DNA of 64,000 bases from Rodentibacter sp. JRC1 (GTDB taxonomy: Bacteria; Pseudomonadota; Gammaproteobacteria; Enterobacterales; Pasteurellaceae), in contig NZ_BPWA01000001.1 of the NCBI RefSeq assembly GCF_020521555.1, forward strand, positions 1,488,001-1,552,000, read 5' to 3'. Position 1 is the stretch's first letter. Every line of letters starts with the position of its first letter. The position numbers were made by a program, and so were the translations under genes. A model generated the notes under the pieces. The model saw nothing but the letters and a program-made list of their open reading frames with translations. It ran no database searches and was not told where the DNA came from. This document shows, one piece after another, positions 18,992 to 31,365 of the stretch.

Positions 18992-20119
18992 TTACATTCT
19001 TTTCTTACTACTGGTATCAACCCATACCGCAAGCAATAAGATTGCACCTTTTACAATGTATTGCCAGAAAGTGGGAACATCAAGCATGCTCATTCCGTTG
19101 TCTAATGAGGCGATAATAAGTGCGCCTATAACAACGCCGAATACACTTCCCACACCGCCTGCCAGACTAGCCCCGCCGATCACACAGGCCGCTATCGCAT
19201 CAAGTTCGGCATTTTGCCCCGCGGAAGGTGAACCGGCACCTAAACGCGCACTCAAGATTAAGCCGGCTATTGCGACTAATACGCCGTTCATTGCGAAGAT
19301 AATGAGTTTTGTTTTTTCTACATTGATTCCGGATAATTTTGCCGCCTCAATATTGCCGCCAATGGCATAAATGTGGCGACCAAAGGATGTTTTACGCGAA
19401 AGGAATAAACCGAATATTGCAAGAATGGCGAGTATTAATACCGGAAATGGAATACCGCGGTAATCATTTAATAAATAAATGGAACCCAGTATGAGGAGGG
19501 CAAATAAGGCGTATTTTGAGAAATCTTTAGATAATGCGGGAACTTCCAGTTGGAGTTGTTGACGATTCTTACGTTGATAATTACCCCAAAGCACAAAACC
19601 AATTACGGCGATTCCCCCTAATATGAACCCTGTAAGATCGGAAAGATAACCTTGTCCGATGATTGTCATTGAACTACTAATCGGAGAGACGGTAGTGCCG
19701 TTTGTTAATCCGATTAATATGCCTCGGAATGCGAGGTAGCCGGCAAGTGTAACGATAAATGAAGGCACTTTACGATAAGCAACCCACCAGCCGTTCCAAA
19801 TACCGAACAGTAAACCTAAGGCAATAGTTGCAATGATAGTAAGCGGTAATGGAAATCCCCACCAAACATCGGCAATGGCTGCAAATCCGCCGAGCAATCC
19901 CATTAATGATCCTACCGATAAATCAATTTCAGCAGAAATGATGACAAACACCATGCCAATCGCAAGAATACCGGTGATGGAGGTTTGGCGTAATAAATTG
20001 GAAATATTACGTGCACTTAAATAAGCACCGTCGGTTGCAATCGTAAAAAATGCCATAATTACCGCAATGGCTATGAGCATAATATAAACTTGTAGATTCG
20101 CAGATTTAAACTTAAACAT
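18992..20119 (-). CDS. xylH: Xylose ABC transporter permease XylH
   Basis: A 375-residue inner membrane permease of the ribose/xylose ABC class with about 10 membrane segments. Family block [18 protein letters not shown] is near residue 63-80, and a C-terminal [19 protein letters not shown]. It starts 3 bases after xylG ends, so the genes are translationally coupled. It works with XylG and XylF in xylose uptake. No obvious terminator follows. Confidence 0.96.
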   Translation of the reverse strand: MFKFKSANLQVYIMLIAIAVIMAFFTIATDGAYLSARNISNLLRQTSITGILAIGMVFVIISAEIDLSVGSLMGLLGGFAAIADVWWGFPLPLTIIATIALGLLFGIWNGWWVAYRKVPSFIVTLAGYLAFRGILIGLTNGTTVSPISSSMTIIGQGYLSDLTGFILGGIAVIGFVLWGNYQRKNRQQLQLEVPALSKDFSKYALFALLILGSIYLLNDYRGIPFPVLILAILAIFGLFLSRKTSFGRHIYAIGGNIEAAKLSGINVEKTKLIIFAMNGVLVAIAGLILSARLGAGSPSAGQNAELDAIAACVIGGASLAGGVGSVFGVVIGALIIASLDNGMSMLDVPTFWQYIVKGAILLLAVWVDTSSKKRM

Positions 20120-20122
20120 AAA

Positions 20123-21634
20123 TTACTCCTTAAGGGCGGTTTCCATCACTTGTTCTTGAGTGAGGTTATGATTAATGAGGCTGGCTTTGAGTTTGCCTTG
20201 GTGCATAACGAGAACCCGATCACTAATGCCGAGCACTTCCGGCAATTCTGATGAAATGACAATAATGCCGATGCCTTCTTGAGCTAATTGATTGATTAAT
20301 TTATAAATTTCATATTTTGCGCCAACGTCAATACCACGAGTAGGTTCATCAAGAATCAGTATTTTAGGGTTAAGCAGTAAACATTTTGCCAAAATCGCTT
20401 TTTGTTGGTTGCCGCCACTTAATCGTCCAATCGGCAAGTCAGGGGAGGCGGTTTTTACTTTTAGTTGCTTAATCGCGGAATCAATGACTTGTTCTTCTTT
20501 CGCTTGATTGATGATCATTTTTCCAAAACAATATCCTTTTAAGGAAGAAAGCGTAATGTTTTTGCCTACTCCCATAATCGAAACAATACCGTGTTTTTTA
20601 CGATCTTCCGGCACCATAACGATTTTATGGGCGATAGCTTGTTGGCAATTTTTTATGTGAACCTGTTTTTGATTGATAAAAACCTTACCTTCGTATTTGC
20701 CTTGATAAGAACCGAATAAACATTGCACCATCTCCGTTCTACCGGAACCCACCAACCCTGCAATACCAAGTATTTCACCTTTATGAAGGCTGAAATTTAC
20801 ATCATTTACCCGTTTAATATGCGTATTGATCGGGTGCCAAGCAGAAAGGTTTTCCACACGTAAGATCTCGTCTTGAATCTCATGTGGTTCATGTGGATAA
20901 AGTGAGGTGATTTCCCTTCCTACCATCATGGTAATGATGTCATCTTCACTCATTGTATTTGCGTCTTGCGTGCCGATATGTTCACCATCACGAATCACAC
21001 AAATTTTGTCGGAAATTTCTTTTACTTCGTTTAATTTATGGGAGATATAGATACAGGCGATATTATGTGCTTTTAAATCTTTAACGAGATTCAATAATAT
21101 TTCGGTTTCTTTTTCTGTCAGTGAAGCGGTGGGTTCATCAAGAATAAGTAAACGCACCTGTTTATTTAAGGCTTTTGCGATTTCAACTAATTGTTGTTGC
21201 CCTAATCCCAGTTCCCCCACACGTGTATTGGGATCAATATTTAATTGAACCTGTTGTAATAATGTTTGGCAGCGCAAATACATTTCATTGTCGGCAGTTA
21301 ACCCTTTATGGGTTATTTCATTTCCTAAGAAGATATTTTCTAACACCGACATATTTTTGACGAGGGTGAGTTCTTGATGAATGATTGAAATGCCTTTTTC
21401 CTCAGTATCTTTAATATTTTTCGCTTTTATTTCACTGTCTGAAAAATAAATATTTCCACTGTAATCGCCATAAGGATAAATACCACAAAGCACTTTCATT
21501 AGGGTTGATTTTCCTGAGCCGTTTTCACCACATAGCGACAAAATTTCACCTGCTTCAAGCTCAATGGAAATATTATGAAGTGCGGTCACATCACCAAATT
21601 TTTTTGTGATGTTTTTCATTTCTAACAATGCCAT
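20123..21634 (-). CDS. xylG: Xylose ABC transporter ATPase XylG
   Basis: A 503-residue double ATPase energising xylose uptake. The first half has Walker [10 protein letters not shown] and Walker [11 protein letters not shown]. The second has the degenerate loop GLVGSGRTE, the signature LSGGNQQKA and [15 protein letters not shown], as usual in the sugar importers RbsA/XylG. An in-frame uptake sequence lies near 21570. A hairpin in the 58-base xylF-xylG gap probably lowers its expression relative to XylF. Confidence 0.96.
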   Translation of the reverse strand: MALLEMKNITKKFGDVTALHNISIELEAGEILSLCGENGSGKSTLMKVLCGIYPYGDYSGNIYFSDSEIKAKNIKDTEEKGISIIHQELTLVKNMSVLENIFLGNEITHKGLTADNEMYLRCQTLLQQVQLNIDPNTRVGELGLGQQQLVEIAKALNKQVRLLILDEPTASLTEKETEILLNLVKDLKAHNIACIYISHKLNEVKEISDKICVIRDGEHIGTQDANTMSEDDIITMMVGREITSLYPHEPHEIQDEILRVENLSAWHPINTHIKRVNDVNFSLHKGEILGIAGLVGSGRTEMVQCLFGSYQGKYEGKVFINQKQVHIKNCQQAIAHKIVMVPEDRKKHGIVSIMGVGKNITLSSLKGYCFGKMIINQAKEEQVIDSAIKQLKVKTASPDLPIGRLSGGNQQKAILAKCLLLNPKILILDEPTRGIDVGAKYEIYKLINQLAQEGIGIIVISSELPEVLGISDRVLVMHQGKLKASLINHNLTQEQVMETALKE

Positions 21635-21668
21635 ATTTATACTCCTTATAAATACTCCCTATAAAATA

Positions 21669-21685
21669 GGGGAATAAATTTCCCC
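21669..21685 (-). terminator. Intercistronic hairpin between xylF and xylG
   Basis: GGGGAA / TTCCCC with a 5-base loop. On the minus strand it is followed by TATTTTAT, not a full T-run. Such hairpins often protect the binding-protein message or partly stop transcription before the ATPase gene. Confidence 0.55.
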
Positions 21686-21692
21686 TTTGAAC

Positions 21693-22691
21693 TTATTGAT
21701 AAACACTTTCTTTGGTATGGAAACCATCCTTAATCACGGTTTCATCAATATTTGTTTTATCAACTGCAATAGGGGCGAGTAAATAAGATGGGATATTTTT
21801 GAGACCATTATTTAGTTCGGCATTTGATTCAACTTTTTCATTTTTTGCTAGTTCCACGGCAATTTGTGCCGCTTTATCCGCTAATTTGGTAATCGGTTTA
21901 TAAACCGTCATTGTTTGCGAACCGGCAATAATTCGTTTGATCGCGGCTAAATCGGCATCTTGTCCTGAAATCGCGACTTTGCCGTTTAGTCCTTGTGCGC
22001 TTAATGCTTGAATTGCACCGCCTGCGGTTGCATCATTTGAAGCGACGACGGCATCAATATTATTTTTATTGGCGGTTAATGCGTTTTCCATAATTTGTAA
22101 GGCTTTTTCAGCCAGCCAAGAATCAACCCATTGATCGCCGACAACTTTAATTTTTCCGGTTTGAATTAAAGGATCTAAAACTTTCATCTGCCCTTTTCTG
22201 AACAGTTTGGCATTGTTATCCACCGGTGAGCCGCCCATTAAGAAATAATTACCTTCTGGTTTTACCGCAACAACGCTTTTTGCCTGTAGTTCCCCGACTT
22301 TTTCATTATCAAATGAGACATAAAAATCTAAATCGGCATTATTAATTAAACGGTCATAAGCTAATACTTTAATGCCCTCTTTCTTGGCTTCGGAAATCAC
22401 ATTGCTTAGCACTTCGCCGTTATGCGGAATAATGACTAAAACATCAATGCCTTTATTGATCATATTTTCAATTTGAGAAATTTGTGCGGAATCATCACCA
22501 TTAGCGGATTGTACAAATACTTTCACTCCCATCGATTCGGCTTTGTTGACAAAAATATCACGATCTTTTTGCCATCTTTCCAAGCGTAAATCATCAATAG
22601 ATAATCCGATTTTGAGATCTTTAGAATAAGCAGAACCGCTAAATACCGTTAATACTGCGGCAAGTGTGAACAAAGCTGATTTGATTTTCAT
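21693..22691 (-). CDS. xylF: D-xylose-binding periplasmic protein XylF
   Basis: A 332-residue sugar-binding protein. The signal peptide ends near residue 23 (SGSAYSK). The type I periplasmic-binding fold shows KIGLSIDDLRLERWQKDRDI and ISGQDADLAAIKRI, close to E. coli XylF. GAGGTATCAGT precedes the ATG. First gene of xylFGH, divergent from xylA across a 246-base control region. Confidence 0.96.
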   Translation of the reverse strand: MKIKSALFTLAAVLTVFSGSAYSKDLKIGLSIDDLRLERWQKDRDIFVNKAESMGVKVFVQSANGDDSAQISQIENMINKGIDVLVIIPHNGEVLSNVISEAKKEGIKVLAYDRLINNADLDFYVSFDNEKVGELQAKSVVAVKPEGNYFLMGGSPVDNNAKLFRKGQMKVLDPLIQTGKIKVVGDQWVDSWLAEKALQIMENALTANKNNIDAVVASNDATAGGAIQALSAQGLNGKVAISGQDADLAAIKRIIAGSQTMTVYKPITKLADKAAQIAVELAKNEKVESNAELNNGLKNIPSYLLAPIAVDKTNIDETVIKDGFHTKESVYQ

Positions 22692-22937
22692 ACTGATACC
22701 TCAATGGTTAAGTAAATGGAATATAGAGCTATGGCTCTGATGGTTAGTTTTCCCGCTTTAACCACTGCTTTCAATTATAAAATCTTTCACTGCTATTATG
22801 TTTTTTCACTTTTGTGATCGTTGCCACAATAACTAATTATCAAAATAGAAAAAACAAATAACGTAATTGAAGCTGTTTTCAATTTTTATCATTATGTTTC
22901 CAACTTAAAAATCTATTCACCCATAGGAGAATTAATT
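22692..22937. promoter_or_regulatory. Divergent xylF/xylA control region with CRP site
   Basis: TGTGA-TCGTTG-CCACA (22813-22828) is a near-consensus CRP site about 110 bases before xylA and 120 before xylF. Flanking AT-rich direct repeats (TTTCAATTATAAAATC near 22770 and TTTTCAATTTTTATCAT near 22877) could be XylR sites, but the match is not strong enough to define operators. Confidence 0.6.
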
Positions 22938-24257
22938 ATGTCTAACTATTTCGATAAAATTGAAAAAGTAAAATATGAAGGAACCAATTCAACCAATCCT
23001 TTTGCTTTTAAACATTACAATCCGAATGAAATGATTTTAGGCAAAACGATGGCGGAGCATTTACGTTTGGCGGTGTGTTATTGGCATACTTTTTGTTGGA
23101 ACGGGAATGATATGTTCGGTGCAGGCTCGTTAAATCGCAGTTGGCAAAAAACAGGTGATTTATTAGAGGGCGCAAAGCAAAAAGCGGAAATCGCCTTTGA
23201 ATTTTTCCAAAAATTGGGGATTCCTTATTATTGTTTCCATGATGTGGATATTGCACCGGAAGGTCATTCATATCAAGAATATGTATATAACTTCCATACA
23301 ATGGTTGATATTCTTGAGAAAAAACAAGCGGAAACCGGCGTTAAGCTGTTATGGGGAACGGCGAACTGCTTCACTAATTCGCGTTATATGTCCGGAGCTT
23401 CCACCAATCCGAATCCGGAGGTCTTTGCGTGGGCGGCATCACAAGTGTTCAATGCAATGAACGCAACTCAACGTTTAGGCGGTGAAAACTATGTATTATG
23501 GGGTGGGCGTGAAGGTTATGAAACTTTATTGAATACCGATTTAAAACGTGAGCGTGAACAAATCGGCCGATTTATGCAAATGGTGGTGGAACATAAACAT
23601 AAAATAGGCTTTAAAGGTACATTGTTAATCGAACCGAAACCGCAAGAACCGACTAAACACCAATATGATTATGATGTTGCGACAGTGTATGGTTTCTTAA
23701 AACAGTTCGGTTTAGAAAAAGAGATCAAAGTGAATATTGAAGCAAACCATGCAACACTTGCCGGTCATACATTTCAACACGAAATCGCCACTGCGACGGC
23801 ATTAGATATCTTCGGTTCTATTGATGCCAACCGTGGCGATCCGCAATTAGGTTGGGATACCGATCAATTCCCGAACAGTGTGGAAGAAAACACCCTCGTG
23901 ATGTATGAAATCTTAAAAGCGGGCGGTTTTACTACCGGCGGTTTTAATTTTGATGCGAAGATCCGTCGTCAAAGTACCGATCCGTATGATTTATTCCATG
24001 GTCATATCGGTGCGATTGATGTGCTTGCGCTTTCACTGAAACGGGCTGCTAAAATGATTGAAGACCAAACCTTGCAAAATATGGTGGCACAACGTTATGC
24101 CGGTTGGGACGGGGATTTAGGTCAACAGATCCTTGCAAGTAAAGTCTCACTGGAAGATCTTGCGTATATCGTTGAAACGCAACAACTTGATCCAAAACCG
24201 GTTTCAGGTCAGCAAGAATATTTGGAAAACATCGTGAATCAAGTGATTTATAGTTAA
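22938..24257 (+). CDS. xylA: Xylose isomerase
   Basis: Isomerises D-xylose to D-xylulose. 439 residues, the class II length. Catalytic His-Asp region [11 protein letters not shown] near 100, metal-binding ..[17 protein letters not shown] near 232-248, and [13 protein letters not shown] and [19 protein letters not shown] with the second metal ligands. AGGAG lies 9 bases before the ATG. It leads xylA-xylB, as in E. coli. Confidence 0.98.
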   Translation: MSNYFDKIEKVKYEGTNSTNPFAFKHYNPNEMILGKTMAEHLRLAVCYWHTFCWNGNDMFGAGSLNRSWQKTGDLLEGAKQKAEIAFEFFQKLGIPYYCFHDVDIAPEGHSYQEYVYNFHTMVDILEKKQAETGVKLLWGTANCFTNSRYMSGASTNPNPEVFAWAASQVFNAMNATQRLGGENYVLWGGREGYETLLNTDLKREREQIGRFMQMVVEHKHKIGFKGTLLIEPKPQEPTKHQYDYDVATVYGFLKQFGLEKEIKVNIEANHATLAGHTFQHEIATATALDIFGSIDANRGDPQLGWDTDQFPNSVEENTLVMYEILKAGGFTTGGFNFDAKIRRQSTDPYDLFHGHIGAIDVLALSLKRAAKMIEDQTLQNMVAQRYAGWDGDLGQQILASKVSLEDLAYIVETQQLDPKPVSGQQEYLENIVNQVIYS

Positions 24258-24266
24258 ATTTCATCT

Positions 24267-24297
24267 TAAAAGTGCGGTCATTTTTACCGCACTTTTT
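24267..24297 (+). terminator. Inverted uptake-sequence hairpin between xylA and xylB
   Basis: AAAAGTGCGGT and ACCGCACTTTTT pair perfectly over 11 bases around a 7-base loop and end in T5. Both arms are complete uptake sequences. It should cut xylB expression well below xylA if termination is partial. Confidence 0.85.
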
Positions 24298-24312
24298 GTC
24301 TTTGGAGGCATT

Positions 24313-25782
24313 ATGTATATCGGTATTGATTGTGGTACGCAGGGCACAAAAGCAATAGTTGTTGATCGCAAGCAAAAGAAAGTGATTGGTAGGGGATATG
24401 CTTCCCATCAATTGATCGAACAATCAAACGGACGGCGTGAACAACACCCGAATTGGTGGATTGATGCCTTTCAATGTGCCTTGAATGAAGCGTTAAAACA
24501 GGCAAAAATTTTACCACACTTAGTGAAAGGTATCGGTATTTCAGGTCAGCAACACGGCTTGGTAATGTTAGATAAAAACGATCAACCTTTGTACAATGCG
24601 AAACTTTGGTGTGATACGGAAACAGTCAATGAAAATGCGGAATTGATAGAACGTTTAGGTGGGCAAGATTTGGCATTTGCGAAGTTAGGTATTATGTGCC
24701 AAACCGGTTATACAGCCTCAAAACTTTGCTGGTTTCGTCAATATTATCCTGATCAATTTAGGCAAATTCACAAAATTATGCTGCCTCATGATTACCTCAA
24801 TTATTGGCTTACCGGTCATTTCTGCACGGAATTTGGCGATGCCTCCGGCACAGGCTATTTCGATATTGTGAATCGATGTTGGAGTCGCAAAGTCTTTGGG
24901 GAAATTGCTCCTGAGCTTAATATGAATAACGTGCTACCGACCTTACTTTCTGCCGAACAAAAAATAGGGGTTATCAAACCCGAAATCGCCAAATTCTTTG
25001 GCTTTAACCAAGATGTGATAGTTTCCACCGGAAGTGGGGACAATATGATGGGGGCGATTGGTACGGGCAATATAAAGGAGGGAATCGTAACAATGAGTCT
25101 CGGCACATCCGGTACTTTGTATGCTTATACAAAAAAGCCTTTACCAAATTTGTCTCCAATGATTGCCAACTTTTGTTCCGCTAATAACGGCTGGTTGCCT
25201 CTTATTTGCGTGATGAATATGACTTCATCGAACAAGCAATTGATGAAGCTATTTAATATTGATGTCCCAACCTTTAATCATCTCGCACAACAATCCCCAA
25301 TCGGTGCAAGCGGAATTACGATTTTACCGTTTTTTAATGGAGAACGTGTACCCCCGTTACCAAATGCGAAAGCGCGTATTTTGGGGGTGGATTCAAGTAA
25401 TTTTACCCGTGAAAATCTTTGTCGGGCGATGATGGAAAGTGCCACTTTTACTTTGCGTTATGGATTGGATCTTTTCCGTCGTGCCGGGCTTACTACTTCG
25501 CAAATTCGTTTAATTGGCGGAGGCTCAAAAAGCACACTTTGGCGGCAGATTATCGCAAATGTGATGAATACCGAAGTGGTTTGCTTATTGGAGGAAGAAG
25601 CTGCCGCTTTAGGGGGCGCAATTCAAGCAATGTGGGCGAATGGGGAAGGGGAATTAAAATCGTTATGCCATGAATTCGTTCATTTGGATGAAAGTTTAAC
25701 TTGTTCTCCTAATAAAGAGGCGGTTGACGCTTATGAGGCGGTTTATCTGCGTTATCTCTCACATCTTAATTCAATTAATTAG
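24313..25782 (+). CDS. xylB: Xylulokinase
   Basis: Phosphorylates D-xylulose to enter the pentose phosphate pathway. 489 residues of the FGGY family: N-terminal phosphate-binding DCGTQGTKAIVVD, ISGQQHGLVMLD, and the C-terminal LIGGGSKSTLWRQIIANV and EAAALGGAIQA blocks. GGAGGC lies 6 bases before the ATG. Expression must pass the uptake-sequence hairpin downstream of xylA, unless there is an internal promoter. Confidence 0.97.
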   Translation: MYIGIDCGTQGTKAIVVDRKQKKVIGRGYASHQLIEQSNGRREQHPNWWIDAFQCALNEALKQAKILPHLVKGIGISGQQHGLVMLDKNDQPLYNAKLWCDTETVNENAELIERLGGQDLAFAKLGIMCQTGYTASKLCWFRQYYPDQFRQIHKIMLPHDYLNYWLTGHFCTEFGDASGTGYFDIVNRCWSRKVFGEIAPELNMNNVLPTLLSAEQKIGVIKPEIAKFFGFNQDVIVSTGSGDNMMGAIGTGNIKEGIVTMSLGTSGTLYAYTKKPLPNLSPMIANFCSANNGWLPLICVMNMTSSNKQLMKLFNIDVPTFNHLAQQSPIGASGITILPFFNGERVPPLPNAKARILGVDSSNFTRENLCRAMMESATFTLRYGLDLFRRAGLTTSQIRLIGGGSKSTLWRQIIANVMNTEVVCLLEEEAAALGGAIQAMWANGEGELKSLCHEFVHLDESLTCSPNKEAVDAYEAVYLRYLSHLNSIN

Positions 25783-25784
25783 CT

Positions 25785-25807
25785 AAAAGGTGGGATTTCC
25801 ACCTTTT
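25785..25807. terminator. Bidirectional terminator, xylB / trmL
   Basis: AAAAGGTGG / CCACCTTTT, a perfect 9-bp stem with a 5-base loop between the convergent xylB and trmL stops. A/T arms on both sides suit both strands. Confidence 0.8.
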
Positions 25808-25814
25808 AACCGCT

Positions 25815-26887
<1,073 letters not shown>

Positions 26888-26985
26888 AAAAATCGCGGAT
26901 TTAATTGAAAATACTGCTTAGTTTAGACGATTTTTTGCTAGAATAAACAAAATTTTTTATCGGGATAACATGAAGAGAACAATTT

Positions 26986-28302
26986 ATGGCAGAAGAAAAG
27001 AAAAAAGGTGGATTTTGGGCATCTTTGTTCGGGCGAAATAAAAACCAAGAAACTCCAACTGCGGAGCCTATTGTTGAGGCGCAAACGGCGGAAGAGACAT
27101 CTGAACCGCAAGCTATTATTGAAAAAGAGCTAGAAAGTGCGGTTGATTCTAAAAGCGTTTTAGCAGAAGAGAGAGAGGAAGGATTATCTGTTGTCGAAGA
27201 AGAAAAAACAGCAGAAATTTTGACCGCACTTGGGACTGATGAAACGGAAGAAATCATTGAAGCTGAAAATGTAGCAGAAATAGCATCGGTGGAAGCAAAA
27301 GCAATTTCTCCTAAAACCGTACAAGACGTTAAGGAAGAGCTGCAACCAACAGCAGAAACTCGTGAGAAGCCGAGTGAAGGCGGTTTTTTCAGCCGTTTGG
27401 TAAAAGGGTTGCTTAAAACAAAACAAAACATTGGAGCCGGTTTTCGCCATTTCTTTTTAGGGAAGAAAATTGATGATGAGTTGTTTGAAGAATTGGAAGA
27501 ACAACTTTTAATTGCGGATATCGGTGTTCCGACTACCACGAAGATTATCAAAAATCTTACCGAACACGCCGATCGAAAACAGTTGCGGGATGCGGAACTT
27601 TTATATCAACAATTAAAAGTGGAAATGGCGAATATTCTTGAACCGGTGGCTCAGCCGTTAGTGATTGATAACAGCAAAAAGCCTTATGTGATTTTAATGG
27701 TGGGGGTGAACGGTGTAGGTAAGACCACCACGATTGGCAAACTAGCCCGTAAATTTCAAGCAGAAGGAAAATCGGTGATGTTGGCAGCCGGTGATACCTT
27801 CCGTGCGGCGGCGGTGGAGCAGTTGCAAGTTTGGGGTGAACGAAACCATATTCCGGTGGTGGCTCAGAGTACGGGCGCGGATTCCGCCTCCGTAATTTTT
27901 GATGCGATGCAATCGGCAGCTGCGCGTAATATTGATATTTTGATTGCGGATACCGCAGGTCGTTTACAAAATAAAAATAACTTGATGGACGAGTTGAAAA
28001 AAATCGTTCGTGTGATGAAAAAATATGATGAAACCGCACCGCACGAAATTATGCTGACACTTGATGCAGGCACGGGGCAAAATGCGATTAGCCAAGCAAA
28101 ATTATTCAATGAAGCGGTGGGGTTAACCGGTATTTCGTTAACGAAATTAGATGGCACGGCAAAAGGCGGTGTGATTTTTGCCATTGCAGATCAATTCCAA
28201 TTGCCGATTCGTTATATCGGTGTGGGTGAGAAAATCGAAGATTTACGCGAATTTAACGCCAAAGAATTTATTGAGGCGTTATTTGTACACGAAGAAGAGT
28301 AA
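26986..28302 (+). CDS. ftsY: Signal recognition particle receptor FtsY
   Basis: A GTPase that docks ribosome-SRP complexes at the membrane. 438 residues. The acidic A domain (~1-150) is rich in Glu/Ala/Val and carries two in-frame uptake sequences (about 27137 and 27222). The N domain follows, then the G domain with P-loop GVNGVGKTT at 240-248, DTAGR and TKLDG. It heads ftsY-ftsE-ftsX, with a 9-base gap to ftsE. Confidence 0.97.
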   Translation: MAEEKKKGGFWASLFGRNKNQETPTAEPIVEAQTAEETSEPQAIIEKELESAVDSKSVLAEEREEGLSVVEEEKTAEILTALGTDETEEIIEAENVAEIASVEAKAISPKTVQDVKEELQPTAETREKPSEGGFFSRLVKGLLKTKQNIGAGFRHFFLGKKIDDELFEELEEQLLIADIGVPTTTKIIKNLTEHADRKQLRDAELLYQQLKVEMANILEPVAQPLVIDNSKKPYVILMVGVNGVGKTTTIGKLARKFQAEGKSVMLAAGDTFRAAAVEQLQVWGERNHIPVVAQSTGADSASVIFDAMQSAAARNIDILIADTAGRLQNKNNLMDELKKIVRVMKKYDETAPHEIMLTLDAGTGQNAISQAKLFNEAVGLTGISLTKLDGTAKGGVIFAIADQFQLPIRYIGVGEKIEDLREFNAKEFIEALFVHEEE

Positions 28303-28311
28303 GGATAGAGT

Positions 28312-28968
28312 GTGATTAAGTTCTCTAATGTATCCAAAGCCTATCACGGTGCAACGCAACCGGCGTTGCAAGGGCTTAACTTCCATTTGCCGGTGGGCAG
28401 TATGACTTATCTTGTGGGGCATTCCGGGGCGGGTAAAAGTACATTACTCAAATTAATTATGGGAATGGAAAAAGCCAATGCGGGGCAAATTTGGTTTAAT
28501 GGACACGATATTACGCGCCTCTCAAAATACGAAATTCCATTTTTGCGTCGTCAAATCGGAATGGTGCATCAAGATTATCGTTTATTGACAGATAGAAGCG
28601 TCGTGGAAAATGTCGCTTTGCCACTTATTATTGCAGGAATGCGCCCGAAAGATGCGCATTCGCGAGCAATGGCGGCTCTTGATCGTGTAGGGCTTCGCAG
28701 TAAAGCCCATTACCTGCCGCCGCAAATTTCCGGAGGGGAGCAGCAACGGGTGGATATTGCCCGTGCCATTGTTCACAAACCGCAACTCTTATTGGCTGAC
28801 GAGCCGACAGGGAATTTGGATAACGAACTTTCGTTAGGGATTTTCAATTTATTTGAAGAGTTTAACCGTTTGGGGATGACGGTGTTAATTGCCACTCACG
28901 ATATTAATTTAATTCAACAGAAACCAAAACCTTGTCTTGTGCTTGAGCAAGGCTACTTACGTTATTAA
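28312..28968 (+). CDS. ftsE: Cell division ATPase FtsE
   Basis: 218-residue ABC ATPase that pairs with FtsX to gate periplasmic murein hydrolases through EnvC. GTG start, with AAGGA 9 bases upstream. Walker A GHSGAGKST, signature ISGGEQQRVDIARA, Walker B LLLADEPTGNLD. A likely partner, EnvC, is encoded at 45229-46461 in this window. Confidence 0.97.
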   Translation: MIKFSNVSKAYHGATQPALQGLNFHLPVGSMTYLVGHSGAGKSTLLKLIMGMEKANAGQIWFNGHDITRLSKYEIPFLRRQIGMVHQDYRLLTDRSVVENVALPLIIAGMRPKDAHSRAMAALDRVGLRSKAHYLPPQISGGEQQRVDIARAIVHKPQLLLADEPTGNLDNELSLGIFNLFEEFNRLGMTVLIATHDINLIQQKPKPCLVLEQGYLRY

Positions 28969-28977
28969 GGAAAAACC

Positions 28978-29910
28978 ATGAGCCGACCGACTGATGCTTC
29001 TGTCTTCGTGCAAACGGCTTACACGTTGCGCGCAGTGTGGACGGATTTGTGGCAACGCAAATTCGGTACGTTATTAACGATTTTAGTGATTGCCGTTTCT
29101 CTCACTATTCCAACCGTCAGCTATTTAATGTGGAAAAATCTCCATTTAGCCACGACACAATTTTATCCTGAAAGTGAGCTCACGATTTATCTTCACAAAA
29201 ATTTAAGTGAGGAAGATGCCAATCTTGTGGTAGAGAAAATTCGTCAACAAGAAGGTGTGGAATCATTGAATTATGTGTCCCGTCAAGAAAGTTTGAAAGA
29301 GTTTAAAAGTTGGTCAGGTTTTGGTGAAGAGCTGGAGATTTTAGATGATAACCCTTTGCCCGCAGTGGTGATGGTAAAACCGAGTAAAGACTTTAACGCC
29401 TCGGAAAAACGTGAGGAGCTACGTACGAATCTCGATAAAATCAAAGGCGTGCAAGAAGTACGCTTGGATAATGATTGGCTGGAAAAATTGACCGCACTTT
29501 CGTGGTTGGTGGCTCACGTGGCAATTTTTTGTACCGTATTAATGGCGATTGCGGTGTTCTTAGTCATTGGTAACAGCATTCGTTCCGATGTTTATAGCAG
29601 CCGTGCCGATATTGATGTGATGAAATTGCTCGGTGCAACGGATCAGTTTATTTTACGTCCTTATCTTTATACCGGTATGATTTATGCCTTTTTAGGGGGA
29701 TTTGTCGCAGCGATTTTCAGTAGCTTTATTGTGGGTTATTTCACTTCTGCGGTGAAATATGTAACGGATATTTTTGCCGTACAGTTTGCTTTAAACGGTT
29801 TAAGCATCGGTGAATTGATTTTCTTATTAGTCAGTTGCTTGATAATGGGATACATCGGTGCGTGGATTGCCGCCAAAAGACATATTGCGTTACTTGATAA
29901 TCGATATTAA
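28978..29910 (+). CDS. ftsX: Cell division membrane protein FtsX
   Basis: 310 residues with four membrane segments: one near 40-60 and three after residue 175 (FCTVLMAIAVFLVIG, YAFLGGFVAAIFSSFIVGYF, ELIFLLVSCLIMGYIGAWI). A large periplasmic loop lies between the first and second and would bind EnvC. AAGG lies before the ATG, 9 bases after ftsE. Unlike E. coli, rpoH does not follow; repeat copy D and the S10 operon do. Confidence 0.96.
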   Translation: MSRPTDASVFVQTAYTLRAVWTDLWQRKFGTLLTILVIAVSLTIPTVSYLMWKNLHLATTQFYPESELTIYLHKNLSEEDANLVVEKIRQQEGVESLNYVSRQESLKEFKSWSGFGEELEILDDNPLPAVVMVKPSKDFNASEKREELRTNLDKIKGVQEVRLDNDWLEKLTALSWLVAHVAIFCTVLMAIAVFLVIGNSIRSDVYSSRADIDVMKLLGATDQFILRPYLYTGMIYAFLGGFVAAIFSSFIVGYFTSAVKYVTDIFAVQFALNGLSIGELIFLLVSCLIMGYIGAWIAAKRHIALLDNRY

Positions 29911-29925
29911 ACCTTGATTCTGTAC

Positions 29926-30077
29926 GGTATTATGCATCACTTGCACAAAAGGCTGTTTTTAATTCAAATGTAGGGTGCGTTAGGCTTGCCGTAACGCACC
30001 AAACTTGGGTTTAACGGTGCGTTACGCCTTTGGCTAACACTCCCTACTCTGGTTTTGTGCAACTGATACATAATACC
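29926..30077. repeat. Intergenic inverted-repeat element family 1, copy D
   Basis: 152 bases. Terminal repeats GGTATTATGCATCACTTGCA and TGCAACTGATACATAATACC nearly match over 25 bases. The core is the reverse complement of copy C. It begins 16 bases after the ftsX stop and no other terminator is visible, so it may end ftsX transcription. Confidence 0.9.
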
Positions 30078-30087
30078 GATTTTGTAA

Positions 30088-30150
30088 AGTGCGGTTGCTT
30101 TCCGTTTTGTTTTTTTATTTGAAAATGAAGGTGGAAAACAACCGCACTTT
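30088..30150. repeat. Inverted uptake-sequence pair upstream of S10 operon
   Basis: AAAGTGCGGTT and AACCGCACTTTT, inverted and about 45 bases apart, just to the right of copy D and before the S10 promoter. Confidence 0.6.
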
Positions 30151-30171
30151 TCTATGATTTGAATAAATTTC

Positions 30172-30707
<536 letters not shown>

Positions 30708-30723
30708 TTAAGAGGTTATTACA

Positions 30724-31350
30724 ATGATTGGTTTAGTCGGTCGTAAAGTCGGTATGACCCGTATCTTCAATGAAGACGGTGTTTCAGTACCGGTTACCGT
30801 TATCGAAATCGAAGCCAACCGCGTAACTCAAGTTAAAACTCTTGAAAACGATGGCTATACTGCAGTTCAAGTTACTACTGGTTCTAAAAAAGCAAACCGT
30901 GTAACTAAACCGGAAGCAGGTCATTTCGTGAAAGCAGGTGTTGAAGCTGGTCGCGGTTTATGGGAATTTCGTACTGAAGGTGAAGAATTCACTTTAGGTC
31001 AAGAAATCAATGTTGACATCTTCGCAGATGTTAAAAAAGTCGATGTTACCGGTACTTCTAAAGGTAAAGGTTTCCAAGGTGGTGTTAAACGTTGGAACTT
31101 CCGTACCCAAGATGCTACCCATGGTAACTCTTTATCACATCGTGTTCTCGGTTCTATCGGTCAAAACCAAACTCCGGGTCGTGTGTTTAAAGGTAAAAAA
31201 ATGGCAGGACATTTAGGTGCTGAGCGTGTAACCGTTCAATCACTTGAAGTCGTTCGTGTAGATGCTGAGCGTAAATTGCTATTAGTGAAAGGTTCTGTGC
31301 CTGGCGCTATCAATGGCGATGTTATCGTTAAGCCGGCAGTTAAAGCATAG
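30724..31350 (+). CDS. rplC: 50S ribosomal protein L3
   Basis: 208 residues; begins [15 protein letters not shown] and has the central loop with [20 protein letters not shown], where Gln is the methylation site known in E. coli. AGAGG precedes the ATG. It binds 23S rRNA near the peptidyl-transferase centre; second gene of the operon. Confidence 0.99.
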   Translation: MIGLVGRKVGMTRIFNEDGVSVPVTVIEIEANRVTQVKTLENDGYTAVQVTTGSKKANRVTKPEAGHFVKAGVEAGRGLWEFRTEGEEFTLGQEINVDIFADVKKVDVTGTSKGKGFQGGVKRWNFRTQDATHGNSLSHRVLGSIGQNQTPGRVFKGKKMAGHLGAERVTVQSLEVVRVDAERKLLLVKGSVPGAINGDVIVKPAVKA

Positions 31351-31365
31351 GTCTAGGAGATAGAG

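Noticed and set aside
22692..22937. Exact XylR operator positions
   Set aside because: The direct-repeat matches are too loose to separate from AT-rich background by eye.
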